Origin: Virgisporangium ochraceum
Lineage (GTDB): Bacteria; Actinomycetota; Actinomycetes; Mycobacteriales; Micromonosporaceae
Length of the DNA stretch: 64,000 bases
NCBI RefSeq assembly: GCF_016863655.1
Contig: NZ_BOPH01000018.1
Coordinates: 1-64,000, forward strand
Reading direction: 5' to 3'
Under the pieces are notes generated by a model. The model did no database searches. It was given only the letters and a program-made list of their open reading frames with translations, and had not been told where the DNA came from. The translations under genes were made by a program, and so were the position numbers. Positions 27,869-38,944 of this stretch are shown here, piece by piece. Within the stretch, counting starts at the first letter, position 1. Every line of letters starts with the position of its first letter.

Positions 27869-29242
27869 TTACCCGTCGACCAGGTCGGCGGGGGTGAACG
27901 TCCTGACCTCGGAATGGCCGGCCAGCGTCGCGTCGGCACCGCCCCGCGACCAGAACGCGTACAGCAGGGCCGGCTCCGGCAGGTGCGCTGACCGGCGCTG
28001 CAGGTCGCCGAGGTCGCGGACGGTGAGCGGGGCGGCCTGCCAGCGGCATTCGCCCACCAGCACGGGCTGGTCGCCGGCGAGCGCGAGCATGTCGATCTCC
28101 ACGGTCTCGTCCTTCCACCAGCGACCGACGACCGTCTCCGGCGGGAACGCCTCCGCCGCCACCAGCCGGCGCGCGTGGTCGCGGGCGGCGGACTCGAAGA
28201 CCTGGGCGAGGTGCGCCTGCCACCGCCCGGCCGTCCGCTGCCGCACCGCCGGCCCCTGGCCACCCTCGATCAGGTCGGCGTCGTCGCGCAGGACCCGGAA
28301 CCAGTAGGCCAGGTAGTCGTCGGCCACCTCGTACAGCGGGTCGGAGGAGCCGGTGCTGCCGAGCGACCGGACCGTGCGCACGTAGCCGGCGCGCTTCAGC
28401 CGGTCGAGCGTGTAGTCGATGCGCTGCTGCGCCCGGCCGGCGATCCGCGAGCGCCGGCGCGCCCCACCCGCCATCGCCGTGAGCACCCGCTCGTACCCGC
28501 CGCGCCAGTCGAGGTCCTCCGACAGGATGTCGGGGGCGTCGCGGAGCAGCAGCCCGCCCGGGGTGAACGCGAGTTCCTGGAGGTTCTCCGCCGTCGACCG
28601 GTCGGGCGACCAGCGGCTGAGGTGCAGCGGGTAGCCGCCGCAGGCCGCGTACGCCTCGACGAACTCGGCCGGCGGCAGGTCGGGCTGGAACGCCCGCGCC
28701 TCGACCAGGGAGAACGGGTCCATCCGCCGTTCGACCCCGGCGCGGCGGTGCAGGCCGCCCTTCGGTCCCAGCATCTGTTCCATGACCGCGACCGCCGAGC
28801 CCGTGAGCACCAGCATCAGCCGCTGGCCACGCACGTGGTTCTCCCACACGGCCGAGACGGTGTCGGCGAAGTCGGCGTGCCCACCCGTGAGGCGCGGCGC
28901 CTCGTCGAGGACGACCAGCAGCGGGTCGGTGCGGGCCAGCCCGGCCACGAACCGCAGCGCCGCCTCCCAGGTAGGGAACGTCTCCGGGACCAGGTCGCGC
29001 ACCTCGGCCTCGAGCTGCTCGTGGAGAGCCGCGGCGAACCGGCGGAGCTGGCGGTCGTCGGAGTCCTGGCGCGTCGCGGTGAAGTAGACCGAGCGCTTGT
29101 CGCCGGCGAAGTGTGTGAGCAGGAACGTCTTGCCGATCCGGCGGCGGCCCCAGACCACGGCGAGCTCCGGCCGGCCGGCGGTCACGCGGGCCCAGGCCTG
29201 TGAGAGCTCCGCCAGTTCGGCGGCCCGGCCGATGAGGGTCAC
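27869..29242 (-). CDS. Archaeal-type ATPase with DUF234/PD-(D/E)XK-like C-terminus
   Basis: The 457-residue protein has an AAA/STAND-like ATPase domain with Walker A GRRRIGKT (32-39) and Walker B LLVVLDE (108-114). A helical region includes LTGSAVAVMEQM. A winged-helix-like part (about 285-315, RIAGRAQQRIDYTLDRLKRAGYVRTV) follows. The C-terminal DUF234-like domain has EIDMLALAGDQPVLVGECRW, which resembles the E/D...GEC(K/R) core of a PD-(D/E)XK nuclease fold. The family is common in archaea and scattered in bacteria, with no settled function; genome-defence or DNA-transaction roles are guesses. GTG at 29242 is preceded within 13 bp by two palindromes. A 147-bp gap separates it from the helicase gene, in which I see only a short GGCCG/CGGCC hairpin. 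Confidence 0.85.
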   Translation of the reverse strand: MTLIGRAAELAELSQAWARVTAGRPELAVVWGRRRIGKTFLLTHFAGDKRSVYFTATRQDSDDRQLRRFAAALHEQLEAEVRDLVPETFPTWEAALRFVAGLARTDPLLVVLDEAPRLTGGHADFADTVSAVWENHVRGQRLMLVLTGSAVAVMEQMLGPKGGLHRRAGVERRMDPFSLVEARAFQPDLPPAEFVEAYAACGGYPLHLSRWSPDRSTAENLQELAFTPGGLLLRDAPDILSEDLDWRGGYERVLTAMAGGARRRSRIAGRAQQRIDYTLDRLKRAGYVRTVRSLGSTGSSDPLYEVADDYLAYWFRVLRDDADLIEGGQGPAVRQRTAGRWQAHLAQVFESAARDHARRLVAAEAFPPETVVGRWWKDETVEIDMLALAGDQPVLVGECRWQAAPLTVRDLGDLQRRSAHLPEPALLYAFWSRGGADATLAGHSEVRTFTPADLVDG

Positions 29243-29253
29243 CAGGTCAAGGT

Positions 29254-29287
29254 ACTACAAACAGCTTGTAGTACAAACTGTTTGTAC
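29254..29287. promoter_or_regulatory. Twin palindromic operator
   Basis: TACAAACAGCTTGTA at 29256-29270 and TACAAACTGTTTGTA at 29272-29286 share the pattern TACAAACnGnTTGTA, with starts 16 bp apart. The second extends to a perfect 17-bp palindrome, GTACAAACTGTTTGTAC. The AT-rich pair stands out in this DNA. It lies 12 bp upstream of the ATPase start and 46 bp upstream of the ArsR-family start, so it could control either or both. Confidence 0.7.
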
Positions 29288-29332
29288 TGCTGTCCGGGTC
29301 GGTGCCGTCGCCGGGAGTGGCAGTCTTAGGGC

Positions 29333-29923
29333 GTGGCAGACGACGCACCCCAGCGGGCCAGGATCAGTGACCCGGTCGTGATGCGGGCGCTCGCGCATCC
29401 GGCCCGGTTGACCATCCTCGAGGAACTGGCCCTCGGCCGGGCCGGCACCGCCACCGAGTTCGCGACGGTCTGCGGGCTCACCCCGAGCGCGACCAGCTAC
29501 CACCTGCGGGCGCTGGCGAAGGCCGGCCTCGTCCAGGAGGCGCCGAACCGCGGCGACGGCCGCGAGCGGGTCTGGCAGCTGGTGGCGGCCGGCGGAATCG
29601 AGGTCGGGTCGGGCCCCGGCGGCGATCCCGACACGATGAAGGCCGAGCAGGAGCTGGTGCTGATCTGGCTCGCCCGGGTGGAGGCCCGCACGCGGAGCTG
29701 GGTGCTGCGCTGGCAGGACGAGTCGCAGGAGTGGTACGACGCGACCTCGATGCGCGACAGCCTGATCTCCGTCACCGCGGCGGAGCTGGCCGAGCTCAAC
29801 AGGAAGGTCTCCGCGCTGATCGAGCCGTACAGCCGGACGAACCGGCCGGAGCCGCCGCCGGAGTCCCGCACGCTGGCGATCACGTATCGAACGGTGCCTT
29901 TGCCGGAAAAACCGGACGCCTGA
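29333..29923 (+). CDS. ArsR-family (HTH_20) transcriptional regulator
   Basis: The 196-residue protein has an N-terminal winged helix (RISDPVVMRALAHPARLTILEELALGRAGTATEFATVCGLTPSATSYHLRALAKAGLVQEAP, residues 9-70), with no Cys metal-binding motif, so it probably does not sense metals. The C-terminal part (about 95-165) is helical and may bind a ligand or dimerise. GTG at 29333 is the start; CAGTCT at 29321-29326 lies 6 nt upstream as a possible -10. An MFS exporter follows 61 bp downstream in the same direction, a usual regulator-transporter pairing, so the exporter is the likely target. Confidence 0.88.
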   Translation: MADDAPQRARISDPVVMRALAHPARLTILEELALGRAGTATEFATVCGLTPSATSYHLRALAKAGLVQEAPNRGDGRERVWQLVAAGGIEVGSGPGGDPDTMKAEQELVLIWLARVEARTRSWVLRWQDESQEWYDATSMRDSLISVTAAELAELNRKVSALIEPYSRTNRPEPPPESRTLAITYRTVPLPEKPDA

Positions 29924-29948
29924 GCAAACCTGATCTCGAACCGGGGTA

Positions 29949-29977
29949 TTGCCTACCCGAGATGTGAAGCACATACT
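29949..29977 (+). promoter_or_regulatory. Candidate promoter of the MFS gene with a short dyad
   Basis: TTGCCT at 29949-29954, a 17-bp spacer and CATACT at 29972-29977 form a well-spaced promoter, and the ATG at 29985 follows 7 nt later. GAAG at 29966-29969 and CTTC at 29976-29979 form a small dyad over the -10, a possible repressor site. Confidence 0.55.
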
Positions 29978-29984
29978 TCGAAAC

Positions 29985-31205
29985 ATGTCCTTCACGACGA
30001 CAGATCAGCGGGACGACTGGCGCGACGTCTGGGTCGCCGCTGGCGCGCGGGCCGTGTCGCTGGGTGGGGACTTCCTCGCCGCGACCGCGTTGGTGCTGGC
30101 CCTGGAGGAGCGGGGCGACAACGGCTTCGGTGTCGCGGCGTTGCTGCTGGCCAGCACGGTGCCGATGGTGCTGCTCGCCCCGCTCGGCGGACGCCTGGCC
30201 GACCGCTTCGACAGCCGTCGCATGCTCACCGCGGTCGGCCTGGCGCAACTGGTGTGCTGCGTCGCGATGGCGTTCACGACGCACCCGGTGGCCCTCGTCG
30301 CGCTCGCCGCCGCCCTGTCGGCCGGCCTCGCCATCAGCCAGCCGACGTTCGCGGCGCTGATCCCGGCGATGGTGCGGCGGGACAGCCTGCCGAAGGCGAT
30401 GGCGATCGGACAGACCGCGAACTCGATCGCCATGATCGCCGGACCGGCGCTGGCCGGCTTCCTGGTGGCCGGCTTCGGGCTGCGGCTGCCGCTGCTGCTC
30501 AACGCGCTCACGTACGCGGCCGTGGTGGTCGCCGGCCTCCTGCTGCGCACCACCCGCGGCCGGGCCGCCACGGCGCAGAGCGACGAGAGCACCAGACCCT
30601 GGCGGCTGCGGGCCGACCCGCTGCTCATCCGCCTCGTTCCGGCGGCCGCCGTGGCGATCGGCGCGATCAGCGTCGTGAACGTGGTGCTGGTCTTCTTCGT
30701 CCGCGGCACGCTGGGCGCCTCCGCCGCCGCGTACGGGCTGATCGACACCGTGCTCACGGTCGGGCTCGTCGGCGGCGCCTGGATCGTGACCCGCATCGCC
30801 CGCGGCGACGAGTCGCTGGCCCTCGGGCTGATGGTGTCTCTCGCCGGGATGGGGCTGGTGTTCCTCGTCGCGTCGGCGGTGCCGACCGTGCTGTGGCTCG
30901 TGCCGCTCTACCTGGTCGGTGGCGTGTTCAACGGTGGGCTCAACTCGGTGGTCGGCCTGCTGGTCGCCCGCAGGGTGCCGGCCGGGTCGCGGGGCCGGGC
31001 GATGGGCGTGCTCTCGGGCGCGTCGAACGCCGCCGTCACCGTCGGCTACGTGAGTGCCGGCCTCCTGATGCAGGTGCTCACGCCGCGGCAGTGCCTCGCC
31101 GCGAGCGGGCTGGCAGGTGTGCTGACCATGGTCGCTTTCGCGGTCCCCATCATGCGGGCGGCGAGGCGGCCGCAAGCGGCCGACGAGCCGCGACCCACGC
31201 CGGCG

Positions 31206-31220
<15 letters not shown>
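29985..31220 (+). CDS. Major facilitator superfamily transporter
   Basis: The 411-residue protein has about 12 transmembrane helices. The loop between helices 2 and 3 carries the MFS motif A-like GGRLADRFDSRR, and helix 5 has AMIAGPALAGFLV in the style of drug/H+ antiporters of the MFS_3 (enterobactin exporter-like) group. The substrate cannot be told. ATG at 29985 is chosen because it follows a good promoter and an upstream in-frame start would add polar residues. It ends with a 15-bp overlap with the convergent serine hydrolase gene. Confidence 0.9.
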
Positions 31221-33845
<2,625 letters not shown>

Positions 33846-33922
33846 ATTTGTACCTTGCCTGGTGTAATGCGACTTAGCTGCCTTCTTGCGAAACAACATG
33901 CGAAACCGGGTCTGAGGTTGCG

Positions 33923-33964
33923 GTGTTACAGCATGTTGCGCTCATGGACAGGTGGCTGTAACAC
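33923..33964. promoter_or_regulatory. Inverted repeat over the paa promoter
   Basis: GTGTTACAGC at 33923-33932 and GCTGTAACAC at 33955-33964 are perfect 10-bp inverted arms 22 bp apart, so their centres are 32 bp (about three turns) apart. The right arm covers the proposed paaA -10 (AACACT, 33960-33965), 6 nt before the GTG. This is a likely repressor operator. Confidence 0.65.
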
Positions 33965-33971
33965 TTGCGGG

Positions 33972-35033
33972 GTGTACGGCAACGACTTCGCGCCGGACGA
34001 AACCGGCCTGCTCGCCGAGGTGGAGCAGGCCGAACGTGCCCTGCTGGCCGCGGCCGAGGCCCCCAGCGGTGCGCTGCACTTCGACGACCTGGTGGCGGCC
34101 GAGCAGAAGATCGAGCCGCGCGACTGGATGCCCGACGCCTACCGGAAGACGCTGATCCGGCAGATCGCGCAGCACGCGCACTCGGAGATCATCGGCATGC
34201 AGCCGGAGGGCAACTGGATCAGCCGCGCGCCCACGCTCAAGCGCAAGGCGATCCTGCTGGCGAAGGTGCAGGACGAGGCCGGTCACGGCCTGTACCTCTA
34301 CGCCGCGGCGGAGACGCTGGGCGTCAGCCGCGAGGAGCTGGTGAACCTGCTCCTCGAGGGCCGGCAGAAGTACTCGTCGATCTTCAACTACCCGACGCTG
34401 ACGTGGGCCGACATCGGCGCGATCGGCTGGCTGGTCGACGGCGCGGCGATTGTCAACCAGGTGCCGCTGTGCCGGTGCTCGTACGGTCCGTACGCCCGGG
34501 CGATGATCCGGGTCTGCAAGGAGGAGTCGTTCCACCAGCGGCAGGGCTACGAGATCCTGTACACGCTGTCGCACGGCACGCCGGAGCAGAAGGCGATGGC
34601 CCAGGACGCGGTCGACCGCTGGTGGTACCCGTCGCTGGCGATGTTCGGCCCGCCCGACGGCGACTCCACCCACTCCGAGCAGTCGATGGCGTGGAAGATC
34701 AAGCGCTTCTCCAACGACGACCTGCGGCAGAAGTTCGTCGACATGTGCGTGCCGCAGGCCGAGATCCTGGACCTGAGGATCCCCGACCCCGACCTGCGCT
34801 GGAACAAGGAGCGCGGCGTACACGACTACACCCAGCCCGACTACGCCGAGCTGATGCGCGTGATCAAGGGCGACGGGCCGTGCAACCGGCAGCGCATGGA
34901 GCACCGCCGCAGTGCCCACGAAGACGGCGCCTGGGTGCGCGAGGCCGCCGCGGCCTATGCCCAGAAGAAGGCAGATGCCAAGAAGAAGGCGGACGCCAAG
35001 AAAGCGGACGCCAAGAAAAAGGTAGCGGCATGA
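33972..35033 (+). CDS. paaA: Phenylacetyl-CoA 1,2-epoxidase catalytic subunit
   Basis: PaaA is the di-iron oxygenase subunit that epoxidises the ring of phenylacetyl-CoA. The 353-residue protein has the family's iron ligands in [38 protein letters not shown] and [13 protein letters not shown]. It ends in a Lys/Ala-rich tail ([13 protein letters not shown] type, last 22 residues) that looks added to the normal C-terminus. GTG at 33972 is chosen, 6 nt after a -10-like hexamer. It heads a five-gene operon with ATGA or GTGA overlaps. Confidence 0.95.
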   Translation: MYGNDFAPDETGLLAEVEQAERALLAAAEAPSGALHFDDLVAAEQKIEPRDWMPDAYRKTLIRQIAQHAHSEIIGMQPEGNWISRAPTLKRKAILLAKVQDEAGHGLYLYAAAETLGVSREELVNLLLEGRQKYSSIFNYPTLTWADIGAIGWLVDGAAIVNQVPLCRCSYGPYARAMIRVCKEESFHQRQGYEILYTLSHGTPEQKAMAQDAVDRWWYPSLAMFGPPDGDSTHSEQSMAWKIKRFSNDDLRQKFVDMCVPQAEILDLRIPDPDLRWNKERGVHDYTQPDYAELMRVIKGDGPCNRQRMEHRRSAHEDGAWVREAAAAYAQKKADAKKKADAKKADAKKKVAA

Positions 35034-35308
35034 CCTCGCCGCTGTGGGAGGTGTTCATCCGGCCGCGGCGCGGGCTGGCCCACACGCACGTCGGCAGCGT
35101 GCACGCGCCCGACGCGGAGACCGCGCTGCGCAACGCCCGCGACGTCTACACCCGCCGGCAGGAGGGCGTGTCGATCTGGGTGGTGCCGGCCGCCGGGATC
35201 ACCGCGAGCAGCCCCGACGAGAAGGACGCGTTCTTCGACCCGGCCGCCGACAAGGTCTACCGGCACCCGACGTTCTACGACGTGCCCGAGGGAGCGCCGC
35301 ACATATGA
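35030..35308 (+). CDS. paaB: Phenylacetyl-CoA epoxidase subunit PaaB
   Basis: The 92-residue protein begins [49 protein letters not shown], the PaaB signature. PaaB is a small non-catalytic subunit that bridges PaaAC dimers in the complex. Start and stop overlap paaA and paaC by ATGA, giving tight translational coupling and probably balanced subunit supply. Confidence 0.95.
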   Translation: MTSPLWEVFIRPRRGLAHTHVGSVHAPDAETALRNARDVYTRRQEGVSIWVVPAAGITASSPDEKDAFFDPAADKVYRHPTFYDVPEGAPHI

Positions 35309-35976
35309 ACGACCTGGCGCTCGCCGACGACGCGCTGATCGCCGCCCAGCGGCTGGCCGAGTGGTGTTCCCGCGGCCCGGAGCTGGAAGAGGACATCGCG
35401 CTCGCCAACATCGCCCTCGACCAGCTCGGCACCGCGCGGCTGCTGCTCACCCGCGCCGGTGCGGAGCTCGGCCGGACCGAGGACGACCTCGCCTACCTGC
35501 GCACCGACCGCGAGTTCCGGAACTGCCTCCTGGTGGAGCTGCCGAACGGCGACTTCGCCGTGACGATGGTCAAGCTGCTGTTCCTCTCCGCGTACCAGAA
35601 GCTGCTGTACGAAACCCTGGCCCCCGAGGACGACATCGCCGCGAAGGCCGTGAAGGAGAGCGCCTACCACCTCGACCACGCCACGCTGTGGGTACTGCGG
35701 CTCGGCGACGGCACCGAGGAGTCGCACCGGCGCGCCCAGCAGGCGGTCGACGACCTGTGGCCGTACACGCACGAGCTGTTCGAGCCGCCGTTCGAGGCGC
35801 TGCGCGAGGGCTGGTCGGTCACCGTGGAGCCGGTGCTCGCGGAGGCCACGCTCGCGCGTCCGGAGGACCGGTGGCGGCCCACCGGCGGTCGCGCCGGCGT
35901 GCACACCGAGCACCTGAGCCGGCTGCTCGCCGAGATGCAGGTGCTGCACCGCGCCCACCCGGGTGCGACCTGGTGA
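35305..35976 (+). CDS. paaC: Phenylacetyl-CoA epoxidase structural subunit PaaC
   Basis: This 223-residue ferritin-like helical protein pairs with PaaA but lacks a full di-iron site in characterised members. It shows LADDALIAAQRLAEWCSRGPELEEDIALANIALDQLGTARLLL and KESAYHLDHATLWVLRLGDGTEESHRR, both diagnostic. The start is ATGA-coupled to paaB and the stop is GTGA-coupled to paaD. The length is slightly below that of the E. coli protein as I recall it. Confidence 0.94.
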   Translation: MNDLALADDALIAAQRLAEWCSRGPELEEDIALANIALDQLGTARLLLTRAGAELGRTEDDLAYLRTDREFRNCLLVELPNGDFAVTMVKLLFLSAYQKLLYETLAPEDDIAAKAVKESAYHLDHATLWVLRLGDGTEESHRRAQQAVDDLWPYTHELFEPPFEALREGWSVTVEPVLAEATLARPEDRWRPTGGRAGVHTEHLSRLLAEMQVLHRAHPGATW

Positions 35977-36443
35977 CGGCCGTCGAGGAGGCCGTCGCGG
36001 CCGTCCGGGATCCCGAGATCCGCGTGCTCACCATCGCCGACCTCGGCATCCTGCGCGGCGTCGCGGAAGAAGGCGGGCGGGTCACGATCACGATCACGCC
36101 CACGTACACCGGCTGCCCGGCGATGGACGTCATCCGCCGCGACGTCGAGAGCGCGGCGCGGCGGGCCGGCGCCGCCGAGGTCGAGGTCCGTACGGTGCTG
36201 TCGCCGCCGTGGTCGACGGACTGGATCTCGGAGACGGGACGCGCGAAGCTGGCCGCCGCGGGCACCGCCCCGCCCCCGGCGCGCACCCGGCCGGGTGCCG
36301 TCGCGCTGACGCTGACCATGCGCTGCCCCCGGTGCGGCTCGGCCGACACCGAGGAGCTCAGCAGGTTCGGGTCGACGGCGTGCAAGTCGCTCTGGCGGTG
36401 CCGGTCGTGCCGCGAGCCCTTCGACTCCGTCAAGGCGCACTGA
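35973..36443 (+). CDS. paaD: PaaD (MIP18-like, Fe-S assembly) for the epoxidase
   Basis: The 156-residue protein has an N-terminal MIP18/DUF59-like domain (VRDPEIRVLTIADLGILRGV, TPTYTGCPAMDVI) and a C-terminal zinc-ribbon-like part with CPRCGSADT and CRSCREPF. PaaD is thought to help place the Fe-S cluster of PaaE. Start GTG at 35973 lies in GTGA shared with the paaC stop, and the end overlaps paaE by 1 nt (TGATG). Confidence 0.93.
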   Translation: MTAVEEAVAAVRDPEIRVLTIADLGILRGVAEEGGRVTITITPTYTGCPAMDVIRRDVESAARRAGAAEVEVRTVLSPPWSTDWISETGRAKLAAAGTAPPPARTRPGAVALTLTMRCPRCGSADTEELSRFGSTACKSLWRCRSCREPFDSVKAH

Positions 36444-37540
36444 TGACCGAGGTCGTCATCCGGCGCCCGGTGAAGCGCCGGCCCACGTTCCACCCGCTGC
36501 CGGTCGCCGCCGTCGACCGGCTCACCGACGACGCCGTGGCGGTGACGTTCGCCGTACCGGAGGAGCTGTGGGCCGTCTTCGGGTTCCAGGCCGGCCAGCA
36601 CCTCACCGTCCGCCGGCCCGGTGCCGACGACCGGCGCTCGTACTCGATCTGCTCCACGCCGCGCGACCTGGCCGAGACCGGCCGGCTGCGGATCGGCGTG
36701 AAGCAGGTGCCCGACGGCGTGTTCTCCACCTGGGCGTGCGGCGGGATGTGCCCCGGCGACGTGGTCGACGTGCTGCCGCCCCTGGGCCACTTCACCACCG
36801 CGTTCGACCCGGACCGTAGCCGCCACTACGGCGCGGTCGTGGCCGGGTCGGGGATCACGCCGGTGCTGTCGCTGGTGACCGCCGCGCTGGAGACCGAGCC
36901 GGAGAGCCGGTTCACGGTGCTGTACGGCAACCGGTACGCGCGCAGCGTCATGTTCGCCGAGGAACTGGCCGACCTGAAGGACCGCTACCCGACCCGGTTG
37001 CACCTCGTGCACGTGCTCTCGCGCGAACCGCAGGGCGCCGACCTGCTCTCCGGCCGGCTCGACGGCGAGCGGCTCGCCCGCGTCTTCGCCAGCGGCCTGG
37101 TCGACCCGGTGAGCGTCGACGAGTGGTTTCTCTGCGGCCCGTACGGCCTCGTCGTCGACGCGAAGGGCGTGCTCGGCGGGCGCACGCGGGTCCACACGGA
37201 GCTCTTCCACGTCGACGCGGAGCCGCCGCCGGCGCGCGAACGCCCGACCACGGCGGACGCCGCCGCCGCGACCGTGACCATCCGGCTCGACGGCCGCGAG
37301 TCGACGTTCGAGATGGCGGCCGACGAGCGGGTGCTCGACGCGGCGCTCAAGGTACGGCCGGAGCTGCCGTACGCGTGCAAGGGCGGGGTCTGCTCGACGT
37401 GCCGCGCCAAGGTGGTCGAGGGCCGGGTCGAAATGGCCCGCAACTTCGCGTTGGAACCGGACGAAACGGCCAGCGGCTACGTTTTGACGTGCCAGTCGGT
37501 CCCCATGACGCCGAAACTCGTGGTCGACTACGATTCGTGA
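36443..37540 (+). CDS. paaE: Phenylacetyl-CoA epoxidase reductase subunit
   Basis: PaaE passes electrons from NADPH to the oxygenase. The 365-residue protein has a ferredoxin-reductase FAD domain (FQAGQHLTV, RSYSICSTP), an NAD(P)-binding domain (VVAGSGITPVLSLV, LYGNRYARSVMF, FLCGPYGLV) and a C-terminal plant-type 2Fe-2S domain with YACKGGVCSTCRAKV and a fourth Cys in LTCQS. This order matches PaaE. It ends the paa genes; the stop overlaps the GTG proposed for the sigma factor by 4 bp. Confidence 0.95.
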   Translation: MTEVVIRRPVKRRPTFHPLPVAAVDRLTDDAVAVTFAVPEELWAVFGFQAGQHLTVRRPGADDRRSYSICSTPRDLAETGRLRIGVKQVPDGVFSTWACGGMCPGDVVDVLPPLGHFTTAFDPDRSRHYGAVVAGSGITPVLSLVTAALETEPESRFTVLYGNRYARSVMFAEELADLKDRYPTRLHLVHVLSREPQGADLLSGRLDGERLARVFASGLVDPVSVDEWFLCGPYGLVVDAKGVLGGRTRVHTELFHVDAEPPPARERPTTADAAAATVTIRLDGRESTFEMAADERVLDAALKVRPELPYACKGGVCSTCRAKVVEGRVEMARNFALEPDETASGYVLTCQSVPMTPKLVVDYDS

Positions 37541-38178
37541 CCCATCCGCCCGGCGACGAGCCTCGAACACAGGACATGCCACCCCTGCAACGAGGCCGTG
37601 TCTACCGGAGCCAGCCCGCTCCGGACCCGCCCGACCCCGCGAAAGACCCCAATGAGCTGCTGAAACGGGTCGCACGTGGAGACGAGGGCGCGTTCGCCAC
37701 GCTGTACGACCTGGTGTCGGCCCGCCTCTACGGCCTGGTGCTGCGGGTGGTGCGCGACCCGGCGATGGCCGAGGAGGTGGCGCAGGAGGCGCTGGTGGAG
37801 GTGTGGCGCGGCGCCGCGCGGTTCGACCCGGCGAAGGGCTCGGCGGTGTCGTGGATGCTCACGATCGCCCACCGGCGCGCCGTCGACCGGGTGCGCAGCG
37901 AGCAGGCGGCCAGCGACCGGATCCGCAAGGCGGCGACGTCGGAGGTGGCGTACGACGACGTCGTCGAGCAGGCGACCACGCGCATCGAACGCCAGCAGGT
38001 GCGGCGCTGCATCGGCAACCTCACCGACCTGCAACGCGAGGCGGTACTGCTCGCGTACTACCGGGGGTATACGTACCGGGAGGTGTCGGAGGTGCTCGAC
38101 ACCCCGCTGCCGACGATCAAGACTCGGATGAGAGACGGACTGATCCGGCTCCGCGACTGCCTGGGGGTGACGACATGA
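37537..38178 (+). CDS. ECF sigma factor, SigK/RpoE-like
   Basis: The 213-residue protein has sigma region 2 (ELLKRVARGDEGAFATLYDLVSARLYGLVLRVVRDPAMAEEVAQEALVEVWR, about 33-85) and region 4 (CIGNLTDLQREAVLLAYYRGYTYREVSEVLDTPLPTIKTRMRDGLIRLRD, about 158-208). The pairing with an RskA-like anti-sigma fits the SigK group. GTG at 37537 overlaps the paaE stop; ATG at 37576 is an alternative that drops a 13-residue polar leader. Location after paaE could give read-through from the paa promoter, but its regulon is unknown. Confidence 0.92.
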   Translation: MTHPPGDEPRTQDMPPLQRGRVYRSQPAPDPPDPAKDPNELLKRVARGDEGAFATLYDLVSARLYGLVLRVVRDPAMAEEVAQEALVEVWRGAARFDPAKGSAVSWMLTIAHRRAVDRVRSEQAASDRIRKAATSEVAYDDVVEQATTRIERQQVRRCIGNLTDLQREAVLLAYYRGYTYREVSEVLDTPLPTIKTRMRDGLIRLRDCLGVTT

Positions 38179-38933
38179 CCGACGTGCACTCCCTGTCCGG
38201 CGCGTACGCCCTCGACGCGGTCGACGACCTCGAGCGGGCGGCCTTCGAGCGGCACCTCCGCGAGTGCGACACCTGCTCCGTCGAGGTGCTCGAACTGCGC
38301 GAGACCGTCGCCCGGCTGTCCGACAGCGTGGCCGTCGAGCCGCCGCCGGCGCTGCGCGACTCCGTTCTGCAGGCGGTGGCCCGCACGCCGCAGGCCCCAC
38401 CGGGCCGGTCCACCGCGCAACGCAGCGCCGCCGCGTCGGCGAAGCGCTGGCGCCGCTTCGCCGCGGCGTCCGTCGCGGCGGGGGTGATCGCGGTCGGCAT
38501 CGGCGTCGGCACGTGGACCGTCGCGAACCGCAACGTCGACGACGCCAACCGGGCGACCGCGGTGGCAGAGGCCCGCGTGGAGCAGTTCGAGCGGGTGCTG
38601 GCCGCGCCCGACGCGCTGCTGTTCAAGGGGACCGGCAGAGACGGCGGAACGGTCAACGTGACGGTGTCCCGGTCGCTCGACTCGGCCGTGGCGGGCCTGG
38701 AAGGGCTGCCCGACCCGGGCGAGGGCCGGATCTACCAGCTCTGGATGATCCCCGCCGGTGACCCGGCGACCGTCGCGAGGTCCGTGGGCCAGGTGCCGAG
38801 CGCCGCGGCGCCGACCGCGCATCTGGTGACGGCGGTCGGCGACGCGACGACGTTCGGCGTGACGATCGAGCCGGAGGGCGGCTCCCCGCGTCCGACCCTG
38901 TCGAACCTGGTGGCTCAGGTCGCGCTGACCTGA
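38175..38933 (+). CDS. RskA-family membrane anti-sigma factor
   Basis: The 252-residue protein has an N-terminal anti-sigma domain with a zinc-type motif HLRECDTC (about residues 30-37), one transmembrane helix (AAASVAAGVIAVGIGVGTWTVA, about 96-117) and an RskA-like extracytoplasmic domain with GRIYQLWMIPAGDP and VTIEPEGGSPRPT. It should hold the upstream sigma factor at the membrane until a signal triggers release, usually by proteolysis. ATGA overlap couples the two genes. Confidence 0.93.
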   Translation: MTDVHSLSGAYALDAVDDLERAAFERHLRECDTCSVEVLELRETVARLSDSVAVEPPPALRDSVLQAVARTPQAPPGRSTAQRSAAASAKRWRRFAAASVAAGVIAVGIGVGTWTVANRNVDDANRATAVAEARVEQFERVLAAPDALLFKGTGRDGGTVNVTVSRSLDSAVAGLEGLPDPGEGRIYQLWMIPAGDPATVARSVGQVPSAAAPTAHLVTAVGDATTFGVTIEPEGGSPRPTLSNLVAQVALT

Positions 38934-38944
38934 GCGCGGGCCGG

